Source: Puccinia triticina
Lineage: Eukaryota; Basidiomycota; Pucciniomycetes; Pucciniales; Pucciniaceae
Direction: 5' to 3'
DNA length: 64,000 bases
NCBI RefSeq assembly: GCF_026914185.1
Contig: NC_070564.1
Coordinates: 3,286,001 to 3,350,000, forward strand
A program made the translations under genes and the position numbers. The notes under the pieces are model-generated. The model did not search any database and was not told the DNA's origin. It saw nothing but the letters and a program-made list of their open reading frames with translations. Positions 1 through 10,340 of this stretch are shown piece by piece. Position 1 is the stretch's first letter, and every line of letters begins with the position of its first letter.

Positions 1-899
1 AAAGCATTTAGTCAAAGAGATCTTCATGTTCATGTCTTGAATCCTTCCTAAGACAATAGCTGACTCATCAAGGTGTTCCTCCCAAGTACTAGTGAATACT
101 ATAATATCATCAATGTTTATGATCAACCACAGTTCATTAAGCTCCCTCCTAAACTCACTGCCCATCATGCGCTTGAAATGGGAAGGTGCATTTTTGATGC
201 CAAACAGCATACATAGGTATTTGTGGATCCCCATATGTGAGATGATCTGCAGGAACTTCCTGCTATTTAGTGCCACTTGGTTTTGATGAAAAACTTTCAA
301 CACGTCCATGCACGTAATGTACTTGGCTCCGTGTAGCTTAGTAAGAGACTTCGTTATCTTTGGCATAGGGTATCTGTCAGGAGTCTTATAGGTGTTCAGA
401 GCCCTAAAATCTCCCACCAGCCTGGATTTATTGTTATGCCATGCAATTATGACCGGTGTAGTATATCAACTCCCTCGTTTGATCCTACTTTTCTCAAATT
501 CCCCATTTTGGTAAGCAGGGCTATATGCTGTTCTATAGCCTCTCTATTTCTTGGACTGGCAGGGTAAGGAGATTTACGCAGAGCTAGCGGATACGGCTTA
601 TCCACCGTTAGGGTGATCTTGACTTCATGTCCTTGAATAGAGCCAAAAGGCTGGTCCGGCGTCACAAACGCAGCCTTGAATTGTTTTACCACTGTTAACA
701 GACTTGCTACTCTATCAGCTGGGAGATCCGGGTTGACCTTGGCATCCTGTTGTACCTCTTCTTCAAAAGGCACCACTTTTTGGGCTCCTTGCAACACCAC
801 ATTGATGGATTTGTCAAACTCAAATACTCTCTTGCCAATAGTGAATTTCCTCTTTTCCTCATTAAGCAGTGTAATCTTATAGTGCGCTAGATAATCATT
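1..899 (-). pseudogene. Ty3/gypsy reverse transcriptase, 5' part (gypsy A)
   Basis: This is the minus-strand continuation of the gag-protease segment at 900-2393. The stretch 447-899 encodes the entry to the reverse transcriptase, with LRKSPYPASPRNREAIEQH as the recognisable block. The frame then shifts by one near 460-470. From there to base 1 the other frame reads GDFRALN, DRYPMPKI and NIDDIIVFT, which are the RT fingers and the catalytic Asp-Asp motif. The protein would copy element RNA into DNA. It runs off the left edge, so RNase H and integrase are not in the window. A frameshift here and in-frame stops upstream make it a dead copy. Family assignment rests on motif order and is firm at the Ty3/gypsy level. 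Confidence 0.85.
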
Positions 900-2393
900 T
901 CATAGTAGGAAGTACTTAGCTGTCATATTGTCCATTACAACAAAATTAACTACCAATTTGACATTCTCCATGACTAGCTTGATGTTGACGACTCCTATTT
1001 GCAGCAAGGTTCCTGACACACTGCAAAATTTACCTGGAGCTATTGGCAGTATGAATTTAGGCCAGCTCAGGCAGAATTTAGATATATAATCTTTGCTTAC
1101 TACTGACCTGACTGCTCCACTGTCAAGAAAGACCAAACAATCTTTGTCACAGCACTTCATCTGGACTAGATTATTGCGGCCAGACCGGTACTCAATGACA
1201 AAGGTTCTCTTTGAACTCCCCCCTATGACAGGTTTGTCCGGGTCAATCTCACTTCCCATTTTCTTCTCAGGATCTATCCCTTGGCTCTTGTCTACACAAT
1301 TGACATTTTTTGGACACTTGCGCAACATATGCCCTGGCTCCTTCTGATTTGCCCTTGGTTTCTCAGATCCTGTCTGCGATGTGGTAGGTTTAACATTGGA
1401 CGCTGTTGCTGTTTTTGCTGCAAACCGCCGCCTACCAAGGCAAGTCTTGTCACAAATATCTTCTAAGATATTAATGAAGGTGCTCATGTCTACATCAGTA
1501 CTCTTCATTGCATTCTTAGCTGCATATTCAACTTCATTTTCCATCAGACCAAGTAGTTTGAAGTTGATTGACTCTATGTCAGTGGTTGGTGCAAAACGGT
1601 TCAAGCGGTCATACTGATGGGTCACCCACTGTGCTGGCGTAGTCTCCCCGGAGACAAACTTATCAGCCTCAAAGGCTTTTTGCTTCTTGTGTTTCCACAC
1701 CAAATTACCAAACTTCTTGCAAATTTTGGCTCTCCAAAAGCTCCAACTAGCTTCTTCATGGGTCAGTCTCATGGATGAGTACCATGAAAACGCTGTTCCC
1801 GTAAACAAAGTGATCAGCTTAAGCACAATGACCTCGTCATCTATATGGCCATCTTTCTTCACTGTGTCTATCCATTGCACAAAGCGCATATGATTGTACT
1901 CCCCTTCACCAGAAAATGTAGGCCAGTCAGACTTGGCTATTGTATTATTAAGCATTTTCTTCAGTTCAGGATCAATACCCGTGGAGGCTAGATTAGTGCT
2001 TGGTTGAGCTCTGCTTGTACGGTCAAAATGATTAAAGCCATGTAGAGTAGGACCTGATTGTTGCTTCAACTATTGGACTGTCCCAGTCAAGGATGCTATC
2101 TCTTCTCTCAGCCTTGCTCCTTCTGACCGGTACTGGCTCATCATTCTATCTATCTTACCATTTAGATTCAGAAAGTCAATGCGTTGAGCTTTGCTCTGTT
2201 CCTCTAGCTTTCCCTCTATTTCCAGACAAACACTACACTCATCTATGGAGGGGTGCCCCTTGTGAATCTCATTCATCATTTTAAGCTCTAAAGCTGCAAA
2301 ATGGTCATGCAACTTCTCTCCTAACTCATTGGATATACGCTCCGCAGCATCTGTTCCTAAATCTGCACTCAGCTGACACTTAAAGAAAATTTA
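900..2393 (-). pseudogene. Ty3/gypsy gag and aspartic protease (gypsy A)
   Basis: The minus strand encodes a coiled-coil-like leader (2070-2393), then a capsid region containing WPTFSGEGEYNHM and FEADKFVSGETTPAQW, a decayed zinc knuckle (GHMLRKCPKNVNC) and a protease with the motif FLDSGA near 1110-1130. All of it is in one frame, broken by TAG at 2070-2072 and TGA at 900-902. The TGA falls where related proteases have the Gly of an LGND motif, and the next residues are NDYL, so it is a simple nonsense change. The protein would build the particle and process the polyprotein. The frame upstream of 2393 is cut by the DNA element at 2394-6636 and probably resumes beyond 6644. Confidence 0.85.
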
Positions 2394-2819
2394 GGGGCAG
2401 GCTTAATCCACACCAAAAAATTACTTTATCCACTCCAAAAATGGAGTGAACAGTAGTCCACTCCAACTTTCATTGGAGTGAACCATAGTCTACTCCAAAT
2501 TTTGTTGGAGTGAACAAAATTACACTCCAAAAAAGCCTGTTTTGTGGAGTGTAACCATGATTCACTCCAAAAATTTTGGAGTAAACCGAATTCCACTCCA
2601 AAAATATTTTTTCCAAGCAACATTTTTTTCTTTTTTTTTTTTTTTTTTTGGAGTGCACAGATGTTCATTCCAAATTTATTGGAGTGGATTTAGGGCCTGT
2701 ACCATAGGGCATGAAAATTGAAATTTTCCAAATTTATTTGCCTCAAAATTTTGTGGGACCAAAACTGAGCCTGGCCAAAATGTTGGCTGCACTGCAAAAT
2801 AAAACTATGTCAACTGCGT
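2394..2819. repeat. Left terminal inverted arm of the 4.24-kb element
   Basis: About 300 bp of short palindromic units built on ACTCCAA and TTGGAGT are followed by GGGCCTGTACCAT and CACTGCAAAA. The same blocks occur in reverse order and orientation at 5830-6636. An A/T run of about 20 bases lies at 2630-2650. Confidence 0.8.
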
Positions 2820-3296
2820 CAACAGTGGGCCGCTACGCTACACTACGCTACAGGGCCACTTAGCGTTAGCGTAGCGGCAAAAAGCGCCCGCCCATTTTGA
2901 GTGGCGTTAGCGCGCTGTTAGCGCCGCTACGCTGCGCTATGTTTCAGCGGCGCTAACAGCGCGCCAATTGTTTGTTAGTGTTAGCGCGCCGCTACAGTCA
3001 CTACGCTACGCTACGCTGGGCTACAGCGCTTTTAGCGGAAAAAAAGGCCTTTTTTTCAGCTAAAAGCACTGTGGCGCACCGTAGCGCGCACTCTTTTGCG
3101 CCCTGCGTGTGTAGCGTTAGCGCAATTGCGCCCATCTGCGCTAATGCTACGCTAACAGCTAAATTAGCTGTGCACCCCTTGCGTGTAGCGTTAGCGCAGA
3201 AAGGGGCGATTCCGCTAACGCTACGCTAAAATGTAGCGGAATTCCGCTACGCTACGCCACGCTAACGCTACGGTTAGCGTAGCTGGCCCACCGTTG
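2820..3296. repeat. GC-rich palindromic MITE built on CGCTACGCTA
   Basis: The ends are CAACAGTGGGCC-GCTACGCTA and its near-complement TAGCGTAGCTGGCCCACCGTTG. The body is a dense mix of GCGTTAGCGTAGC and its complement. The near-duplicate flanks ACTGCGT and ACTGTGT (7 bp, one mismatch) suggest a target duplication. It interrupts the GTCAACTGCG/TGCAGTTGAC palindrome of the host element. Relatives lie at 38107-38330 and 44530-44740. Confidence 0.65.
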
Positions 3297-3923
3297 ACTG
3301 TGTGCAGTTGACATGCAGGGAGTTCAATTCTGACTCTAACTTGAACTCAGGTTGTGGCTCTGGGTAGTGGTACAACCTGCCCCTTGCATCACAATGCCAA
3401 GACAAATACATATGTACATATGGCCCTGAGCCTTGAGGCCAATGCTCAACCAGCGGCGGATCCTCAACCTCCCTGAGCCTTGTGATGTATCAGGCAGCTG
3501 AGGAGCTCCCATTGAGTCCCTCAATGGCCACTGGTCATTTTGAGTCGGCTACACTTTTGATGACCAGCACTGGTCAATTATAGCTGGATCTGCACAGACG
3601 GACACAGTTTCTGAGTGAATGATCAGTTTCTAACCTTGTCGGTGACAGGCACCACATTGATCCCTGTCACTGACAGGCACCTACAGTTCCGGCACTCTCT
3701 CGCCCAGGCTCCTCTTTGACAGCGCCTGATTTTGTAGTATGTTAGGAATCCCAGGTGCAGGCGGAGGGATCCTGCCACCTGTCAATGATGGTGGGCAGGA
3801 CACCCTTGATGTTGAATCAATTCAAATGGGAGGGCCGGGCTCCGGGATGATGAGCTATCTGCTCAAATCCCACATGCAGCTGCAGCGGGGTGGTCCAGAA
3901 CCTCAAAAAGCAAGCGCAGGGCT

Positions 3924-4580
3924 TCAGGAGGGCTTGAGGCGGTCGAGGGCCAGCAAGAGGCCGTCGATGCGTTGGTCAACAAGGGAGTGGTTAGCATTTG
4001 CGTTATTTTGGATAGTACTGAGGAGCTTGGAGAGGTGGGCAGTGCGGTCAGAGGTAGCGCGGAGGCCATTGAGGGCGTCGTCGAGTCTAGCGCGGAAGGA
4101 GTTGGCGCTGGCGTGGAGGTGGGCAAGGGAGCGGAGTCTGCTGAGGAGGTGGGGGACAAGCGGGAGCAGGGGTTTGAGCCGGGGCAGGAGGCTGTAGAGC
4201 CGGTCAAGCTTGTGCAGGGCGTCTAGGGGCAGAAGCGGGGCGCGGGGGCGATGACGCCGGGGACGTTGGTGAGGGCGGGGGAGAGGGCAAAGGAGCTTGG
4301 TTGCTGGTGACAACGGTGATCCCGCTGGCAAGGGCAATGGAGAGGGGCCGGGAGTCGGTGAGCTTGCGGCGGTCACAATCACCTTCACTCGGCGGGAGAT
4401 CGAGTCCAGATGGCGCGGCTGGGTGAGCAGCGAGAGCTGGTGTTCGAGCTTGGCAATGGTCACCAGCAGAGGCGGGGGAAGACTAACCTCTCCGCCACCG
4501 GCTGTCGACGCCGCCTGCAGGAGACTGCGCAAGCCCAGGAGGTCCTCCAGCACGCTCAGCCGGCCGTCCAACTGGACCAC
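3924..4580 (-). pseudogene. Dynactin subunit 2 (dynamitin) C-terminal fragment
   Basis: A 218-residue minus-strand open frame has the layout of the C-terminal half of dynamitin, the p50 subunit of dynactin that holds the shoulder and arm of this dynein adaptor complex. It contains LEHQLSLLTQPRHLDSISRR, then a Pro-rich linker, then LDALHKLDRLYSLLPRLKP, VPHLLSRLRSLAHLHASAN and a terminal coiled coil ending VDQRIDGLLLALDRLKPS before the stop. Full proteins are about 400 residues, so roughly half is present. An in-frame TGA lies about 10 bases upstream of the first GTG codon, and I could not find the N-terminal exons. It lies inside a transposable element, so I read it as a captured fragment, not a working gene. 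GC content is far above its surroundings. Confidence 0.7.
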
Positions 4581-5607
4581 CCGTCGTCTCCCTCAACACC
4601 GTCGGCTCGAAAGGCGTCAAGGACGCGGCGGGCGCTGTTCAGACCATTGGAGGCAGATCAGTGGCAGGCAGCATTGTATCTGAGCCAGGTTTGCCTTTGA
4701 TACTCCGGATCGAACCACGTTTGGCGTGTTGAGGGTGTGTAGATTATAGAAGGAGGGAAAAATGGGGGAAACAATCAGATCCAGAGCAAACTACAGTTTA
4801 GATTGAAGGGGTAGAGAGATGAACTGAATCAGATTTAAAGCAGCCAGACAAGCTTTTTGTAGATTCCCTATCCCATCAAGACCGGGTCGGATGATGGGCA
4901 GGTGGGTGAAGTGTGGCTTTCGAGACACACACAATCCAGTAGATGATTGGGCTGCGCTTGAGGCCTGGCACCGACAGGTGTAGATGTTTGATCAGCTGGC
5001 CGCTGGCAATTGACACGGCGAGTCGGAGAGGTTGGCGGCCGAGGTGAGTTAGGATGGGTGCAGGGGTAGCGCGGAGAGAAGGTTACAGATGATGAGTCAA
5101 CCTGGGCATGTGAATCGGGATTGGGTTAGGCCGGTGTGATGGGGGATGTGATGTGAGCTGGTGGTCAGTGATGTAGCAGTAATATCACCAGCCAACTGTA
5201 GCATGACTGGTGCGGCTTCAGAGGCTGGACTTGGGGAGATTTTGGGGGAGTCCCAGAGGCAGGCTTTTTGGGGTTTTTTATTTTGCCTGCCAGAAAGGTG
5301 GTATGCAATCACTTAATATGGGTTCTGAGTTACTGCATACTATGGGGTTTAGAGGTGCCCACAGGTGTCTGTCTTGATGACCAATGGTTGGTATTGAGAG
5401 TGTTGCACTCCCTGATGGTTCTTACGGTGATGGTCATGGCCAGTGCTGGCCCTTTACATCTGGGATTTGAAAGGGGGGGCTTTGACTCTCTCGCACAAGG
5501 CTGAGGGAGGTTGAGCATTGGCCTCAGGCTTTTATAGTGATGAGCTACTGCTTAGGTATGCATTTATGATGTTTAACTCAGGCTTCAAGTCAACTCGGGT
5601 AAATTTA
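4581..5607. other. No gene recognised
   Basis: The part nearest 4600-4740 is still GC-rich and could hold decayed upstream dynamitin sequence. The rest shows no motif, no long ORF of convincing composition and no tandem structure. Confidence 0.5.
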
Positions 5608-5804
5608 GGGTGTTCAAAGTTGACTTGCATAAAATCATAACACCATAAAATCATAAAATTTTAGGCTGAAAAAAATATGTTGCACCCAAGCACTCAAATT
5701 AGAGCAACATTTCTAGAATGGTACATATGAAATCATCACTTGAAAGTTTTATAATTTTATGATTTTATGCATTGAAAATTTTATGATTTCAACTTTGAAC
5801 ACCC
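5608..5804. repeat. 197-bp foldback MITE, TTA duplication
   Basis: The ends GGGTGTTCAAAGTTGA and TCAACTTTGAACACCC are inverted. Both are flanked by TTA (5605-5607, 5805-5807), as in PIF/Harbinger (Tourist-like) elements. The interior repeats ATAAAATCATAA and its complement, so the whole element can fold. Related termini are at 41420-41570 and 45761-46231. Confidence 0.75.
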
Positions 5805-5829
5805 TTATTGTTTGACTCAAGATCAAGCA

Positions 5830-6636
5830 TGGGCATGCCTCAAGATCTTGCATGTCAACTGCACGCAGTTGACATCATTTTTTTTGCAGTGCTGGAGCCC
5901 AAATGTGAAGAATTTCAACATTTGAACCCTCCGCTAGTTTTCAATTTTTGTGTACAGGGCAAAAAAAGTTGGAATTTTTCAAAATTGAGGCCCATGGTAC
6001 AGGCCCTAAGGTTTCTCAAATTTAAAAAAATGCAATTTTAAATCTGCACAATTGAAACTTGCATGTAACTTTGAAAAATTTGTATTCCAAGTTCTTGGGG
6101 TGGATTACCAGGAAAACTTCAGGGCAGTAGTAGGCAGGTGACATGAACCAACCAGATTTAATCCCCTTTGGTTTATTTCTGGTTCAGGTTTTAGTCATTG
6201 TAGAAACTGAAAACATTTTACATACAAAATTTTTGATGTATTTTAAATACACATATGATGCGGACATAGGGTTTCATTCCTCTTTAAGAACCCTGAGTTA
6301 TTTTACTGCAATACTGTTGAAAACCACTCCAATAAATTTGGAGTGAAAATCTGTGCACTCCAAAAAATGAATCATTTTACCTTGGAGAAAATATTTTTGG
6401 AGTGGAATTGGGTTTACTCCAAAATTTTTGGATTGCATCATGGGTACACTCCAAAATTTTTGGAGTGCATCATGGGTACACTCCAAAAAACAGGCTTTTG
6501 TGGAGTGTAATTTTGTTCACTCCAACAAAATTTGGAGTAGACTATGGTTCACTCCAATGAAAGTTGGAGTGGACTACTGTTCACTCCATTTTTGGAGTGG
6601 ATGTAGTAATTTTTTGGTGTGGATTTAGCCTGCCCC
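5830..6636. repeat. Right terminal inverted arm of the 4.24-kb element
   Basis: This is the mirror of 2394-2819: TGTCAACTGCACGCAGTTGA near 5855, TTTTGCAGTGCTGG, ATGGTACAGGCCCTAA near 5996, then the ACTCCAA/TTGGAGT units from 6321 to the end. About 300 bp (6011-6320) has no counterpart on the left and looks like a later insertion or a left-arm deletion. Confidence 0.75.
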
Positions 6637-6644
6637 AAAATTTA

Positions 6645-8019
6645 ACAGACTTAAAATTTTTGCCATCAAGATCTTTAATCAAATGAAAGTTGTTAGACAT
6701 GGGTGTGGTGAGATCTTTCTGCATATACTTAGAGAGAGCAGTTCAGAAGTTGTCTGTCTGGGACATTATCTGTTTTGAGTTTCCGTCAACAATCACCTTG
6801 ATTTTGGTAAACATGTTTCTTAAGATCCCAGTGGCGTTGGCTAGCGTCAACGGTTCCAGTTCCCTTGATTTTGGGAACGGGACTGTTTGATTGACTGGTA
6901 ACTCCCCTGAAGTGTGTGTCCCACCCTGAACACCTTGTCGTAGAACGACTGCCTGAAGCCCTGGCGACGTCGCATCCTTGAGTTCTGGCCGGGTTGCCCT
7001 TGCGGCTCTCGCGTCTGATTTGCTGGAGGATCTCTCTGCTGGTTGACCGCCGGTCTGGCGTACTCTTGGTGTCAATTTTGCCTGCGGGGTTGAGGAGCTG
7101 TTTGGCGATTTGCTGGTTGATGCTGAGTTCTGCGGTTGCGCTGGGGCATATTGTGAGGATTCCAGCCCTATGTTTCCACTCTTAAGAAATCCGGGCCAAT
7201 CATCCGCTCTAGCCTGTTGTGAAGGGTGATCCCCTGCTCCCTTAGGATCTCCATCTCCTCGTGATTGCTCCCTGCCTGAGCCTCCAAGTAAGCCCTCTTG
7301 AAGTTGAGGTGGGTTTGCAAAATGAGCACCGTTGTTTGACCCCACAATCTTCTTGCTTCCTCCACATTTAAATTTGCCGGGGGGACAAAGAGGTGGTTTT
7401 GCTGACCTAGTGGATGTGGATTGTGAACCTCCATTAGACTCCGTCTTCTTAGGTGGATACATACTGAAAAAGAAAGGAAGAAAAGAAATGTAGAAAAGAA
7501 TACAGACCAGTACCGGTGATCTCAATACTTGAGTCCAGTCTTCTGACTGTGTTATTATCCCCGGTTACTGTGTTGGGTCTATCGTTGCATGTCAAGATTT
7601 GCTCCACTCCAATTGTGGACGGTCCTGGCCTAGTTAAACGTCTTTGGATATCTACTGTTGACGCTCCGTTGCTAGCTACGGACTCTCTAGATCTAATGTC
7701 CGCGATCAAACGGTCTACCACTGGATGAGCTCTACGAGTTGGGCCCAATAACGCTGGGTCAATTGCTGGGTTGATGTCTGGATTGGTTAGAGCAGGGTCT
7801 ATAAGCGTCGCAGGGGATATACCGGCTTGACTCGCTCGATTTTGAACTGCTGGTCTACTACTAGCTGTATCAACTGTTGCAGCTGGACAAGTATCAGCTG
7901 TATTACCTGTACAACAAAACAGGCTGTCGAACAGGTCCGCTACACCGTTGTTTGGAGGCTCTGAGTTACGTCTAGCTTGGTCTGTCCTAGAGGTTTGAGG
8001 GTCACTCAGGCGGTCTGCC
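6645..8019 (-). pseudogene. Probable 5' coding remnants of gypsy A, split from 1-2393
   Basis: Minus-strand open stretches here are not recognised individually. The exon-like block 7500-8019 follows a pyrimidine tract ending in CAG. A second pyrimidine tract plus CAG near 7461 precedes an ATG and a Ser/Pro/Gly-rich segment (6743-7460), which overlaps a charged helical segment in another frame (7168-7434, with NVEEARRLWGQT). The direction matches gag at 900-2393, and the 8-bp duplication AAAATTTA lies exactly at the two edges of the intervening DNA element. I infer that this is the upstream part of the same retroelement. Some frame slippage at the junction means continuity is not perfect. It could instead be an unrelated decayed gene. 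Confidence 0.45.
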
Positions 8020-8608
8020 TGAAAAAAAATTGTGCAGCAATGTTTGCCTGGACAACACTAGTAGGGTACTCAACTTAGTCTAAATAGTATTGGTATGATA
8101 CTGAAGACAACAAGAAAGCAGCTTACTACTGGTATAGCCGAGTAGGATTGATTAACGTATCTTTCGTGACAATCACCTGGACAGTGTAGCCGATTGTACT
8201 GTCTTTATCCTATGGGATATGCAATAAGATCACCAGGATATCTAAGCTGATAAGGCAGATATTATTATGTAAGCTAGATGAAAGCTAACTGTAAGCTTTG
8301 GAGGATGCGGAAGATACGGGGAATAGTATGCAGGGATGATTGGCCTGGATACTGAAGATAGTTCTTGAGTAGAAAATACTGCATACGACTTGACCAAGGT
8401 CAAGCCGAAAAAGACAAGGGTAGATGAAACAACTTCAGTCCGTGGGAAACTGGACTCAAAGCAATGCTTGGATCTCAGGACAAATGACAATGAGGCCCCC
8501 AAATGTCAGGGCGTGTCTCTGAATAAAACAAGAGAATATAGCAATCACGACTCAGGGGTCAGAGCTCTACTCAACCGCCTCTGCAGGAGTATATAACCAC
8601 GCCTCCGG
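8020..8608. other. No gene recognised; boundary between gypsy A and gypsy B
   Basis: AT-leaning sequence with no convincing coding frame. A TATATAA stretch at 8590-8597 lies just upstream of the gypsy B LTR, but I cannot assign a role to it. Confidence 0.4.
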
Positions 8609-9413
8609 TGTGGTGGACAGTTTTGTACACGCGGAGGGATCAAGCTTTTGCCGCGTATGGCGCACGCCGGAGGACCTCAAGCTTCAGGACATCAAGAACT
8701 CAAGCTCTTAGCCCTCAAGGCTTCCTCAAGATTTAATGGCGCGGCGTGGCGTGCATCCTCAAGGTGTTTCAGGTTTCTCTTCCTTTCTTTTCTTTTGTTT
8801 CTGTTTTTCATGGTTCTGTTTCTCTTTCATCATGTTTGTTGTTTTCTTTTTTTTCTTATATGTCTTGGATAGGGTTTGGATGAGGAGGGTTGGTTTTTTT
8901 TGTCTTGTTTCATTTTGTTTTGTTTTGTTTCTGCTGTTTTGTTTGTTGTAGCGCGTGCGTGCGCGCTAGGTTGTGATGAGATGTCTGCTAGATGTCACAA
9001 ACTCCAAGGTTTGAGTTCAGTTTGAACTCAGGCTTTGGAGCGGCATGGACCTACTCTGAACCATAAATTCAGTCTTCCATCAAATATCTAAAGTTTATTA
9101 CTCCTGGCGTCTTCCGCCTGTACTTCTGAGTTTCTCACATCTTCTAAGTTCAATACCCCGCAACGTCAATCTTCTCCAACTCTTTGGTTTAGATCACACC
9201 CTGCCGGCAGTATCCCCGGCTCTCTCTCTCTCAAAAACAAAATTGCCGACGCGCCATTCCAGCCGTCAGAAAATCATCCCCCCCTCACGCTTACACAATC
9301 CTCATAGCACTCACTCGCAGCCAATCACCCCGGAGGGCATACGCAGTCCATTTTCAGTTTTCTCATTCCCCTCCCCCAACTGCTTTCGGCCTAGCACCAG
9401 CAAGAGTTTCTCA
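8609..9413 (+). repeat. 5' LTR of gypsy B
   Basis: It begins TGTGGTGGAC and ends GTTTCTCA. It is a direct repeat of 26076-27601 once the solo LTR in the latter is ignored. It contains a long T-rich tract (8770-8945) followed by GCGCGTGCGTGCGCGC. It would carry the promoter and polyadenylation signals, which I cannot place. Confidence 0.88.
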
Positions 9414-9415
9414 TT

Positions 9416-9465
9416 TGGTCCCCCGAGCCAGGATTGAACCAGCGACCTCAAGATTTACAGTCTTG
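9416..9465 (+). promoter_or_regulatory. Primer-binding site complementary to 50 nt of tRNA-Tyr
   Basis: Two bases after the LTR comes TGGTCCCCCGAGCC. On the other strand this region reads as tRNA from the anticodon stem to the 3' CCA: CAAGACTGTAAATCTTG (a perfect 5-bp stem around loop CTGTAAA, anticodon GTA), AGGTC, a T arm GCTGG/TTCAATC/CTGGC, acceptor strand TCGGGGG, A, CCA. Usual retroelement sites pair with 8-18 nt. The anticodon arm equals that of fungal tRNA-Tyr as I know it. No tRNA intron is present. The 5' half is missing, so this is not a tRNA gene. Confidence 0.85.
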
Positions 9466-9566
9466 CCAATTTGGACGGTCTCGAGACGCTTGGCGGTCTT
9501 CGTTTTCCTTTCTTTCTTCTTTTGGTTTTTTTTAGGGTTCAGCAGCGAGGTCAGGGAGGACTAGAA

Positions 9567-9671
9567 GTAAGTCCCTCCAATTGTGCACCTTTGCAGGTTT
9601 TCCTACTACGAGTCAAAACATTACGTTGCCACGCCTGTGAGCTTTGAATCTAGTCCGTTTCTTTTTGCCAG
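9567..9671 (+). repeat. Intron-like repeat, copy 1 (gypsy B leader)
   Basis: It starts GTAAGTCCCTCC and ends in a pyrimidine tract with TTTTTGCCAG, 105 bp long, just before the gag ATG at 9696. The internal blocks TGTGCACCT, CTACTACG, GTCAAAACATTAC and TGCCACG are shared with three other copies in this element. It could be a spliceosomal intron or a structured RNA element. Confidence 0.7.
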
Positions 9672-9695
9672 GACACCGTTTTAGAGGCGCTAGCA

Positions 9696-10340
9696 ATGGC
9701 CGATGCAACTGCGGGATTGTTGGAGGCAAGGATGGTCAAAATTAAGCCTCAGGACAAGACTTTGGGTTTTGACGGCTCTAATGTGGAGAGATTTCTGGCC
9801 AATTACCAGTTGGTGGCTGAGGCCGACATGGCTCAACAGCTGCGGTTCTTTTTTTGGACAACGGAGGTCAAGGACGTTTTGGAGACTCTGGACGGATTTG
9901 ATCCGCCAAACTGGAAAAACTTTGAAAGCGTCCATGATAGCACATCGGGGCAAGGTCAATATCACACGTTTCATAGTGCAAGACCTGGAGGGTCTGGCTC
10001 AATCATGGAAGGATAAAGGAGGCGTTACGTCGGTCGCCGATTTCCAAGATTTCCGGAAGACTTGGCAGCCCATTCAGGCTTATTTGTTACGGAAGGATCA
10101 TATAGAATCGGTTGAAGAGATTAAGTGTCTCTACTATCAATCATTCTTGCTCGGAGTACAGGAGCGGATCCGTGATCAGCTGATCAAAGAGAAGACTATG
10201 ATCACGACGCAAGACAATAGGTTCAAGCTCCCAAAGTTTGAGATCTTGCGGAAGGCTGTCAAGGAAGTGATGAAGCATCAAACGGCGCTCACCTTTGAGG
10301 ATCTGGAGCAAGAGCTCCCTTCCAGGCAACCCAGTTTCAG
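9696..10340 (+). pseudogene. Gag N-terminal part, gypsy B
   Basis: The ATG at 9696 opens MADATAGLLEARMVKI. Near 9940 the frame shifts and continues as RFIVQDLEGLAQSWKDKG, DFQDFRKTWQPIQAYLLRK and VQERIRDQLIKEKT, a helix-rich capsid-like sequence. A second shift near 10320 leads into the nucleocapsid-protease block. The particle-forming role is inferred from position and composition; the sequence has no sharp signature of its own. The ATG lies 25 bases after the intron-like repeat. Confidence 0.75.

Larger units (their letters stand above)
2394..6636. mobile_element. 4.24-kb TIR DNA element carrying a dynamitin fragment
   Basis: The ends are inverted: GGGGCAGGCTTAATCCACACC on the left matches GGTGTGGATTTAGCCTGCCCC on the right. 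Both ends are flanked by the 8-bp direct repeat AAAATTTA (2386-2393 and 6637-6644). Inverted similarity continues inward for hundreds of bases: ACTCCAA/TTGGAGT palindromic units, then GGGCCTGTACCAT, then CACTGCAAAA with GTCAACTGCG. Eight-base duplications fit hAT, P or Merlin-type transposases, but the termini do not settle the superfamily. No transposase is visible, so the element is non-autonomous. It interrupts gypsy A and holds a host gene fragment and two smaller MITEs. Confidence 0.75.

Noticed and set aside
3739..4683. Plus-strand ORFs over the dynamitin segment
   Set aside because: Low-complexity Gly/Glu/Arg frames that mirror the recognised minus-strand protein in GC-rich DNA.
9416..9465. 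Intact tRNA-Tyr gene on the minus strand
   Set aside because: Only positions from the anticodon stem to CCA are present. The D arm and 5' acceptor strand are missing, CCA is encoded, and it sits at a retroelement primer site.
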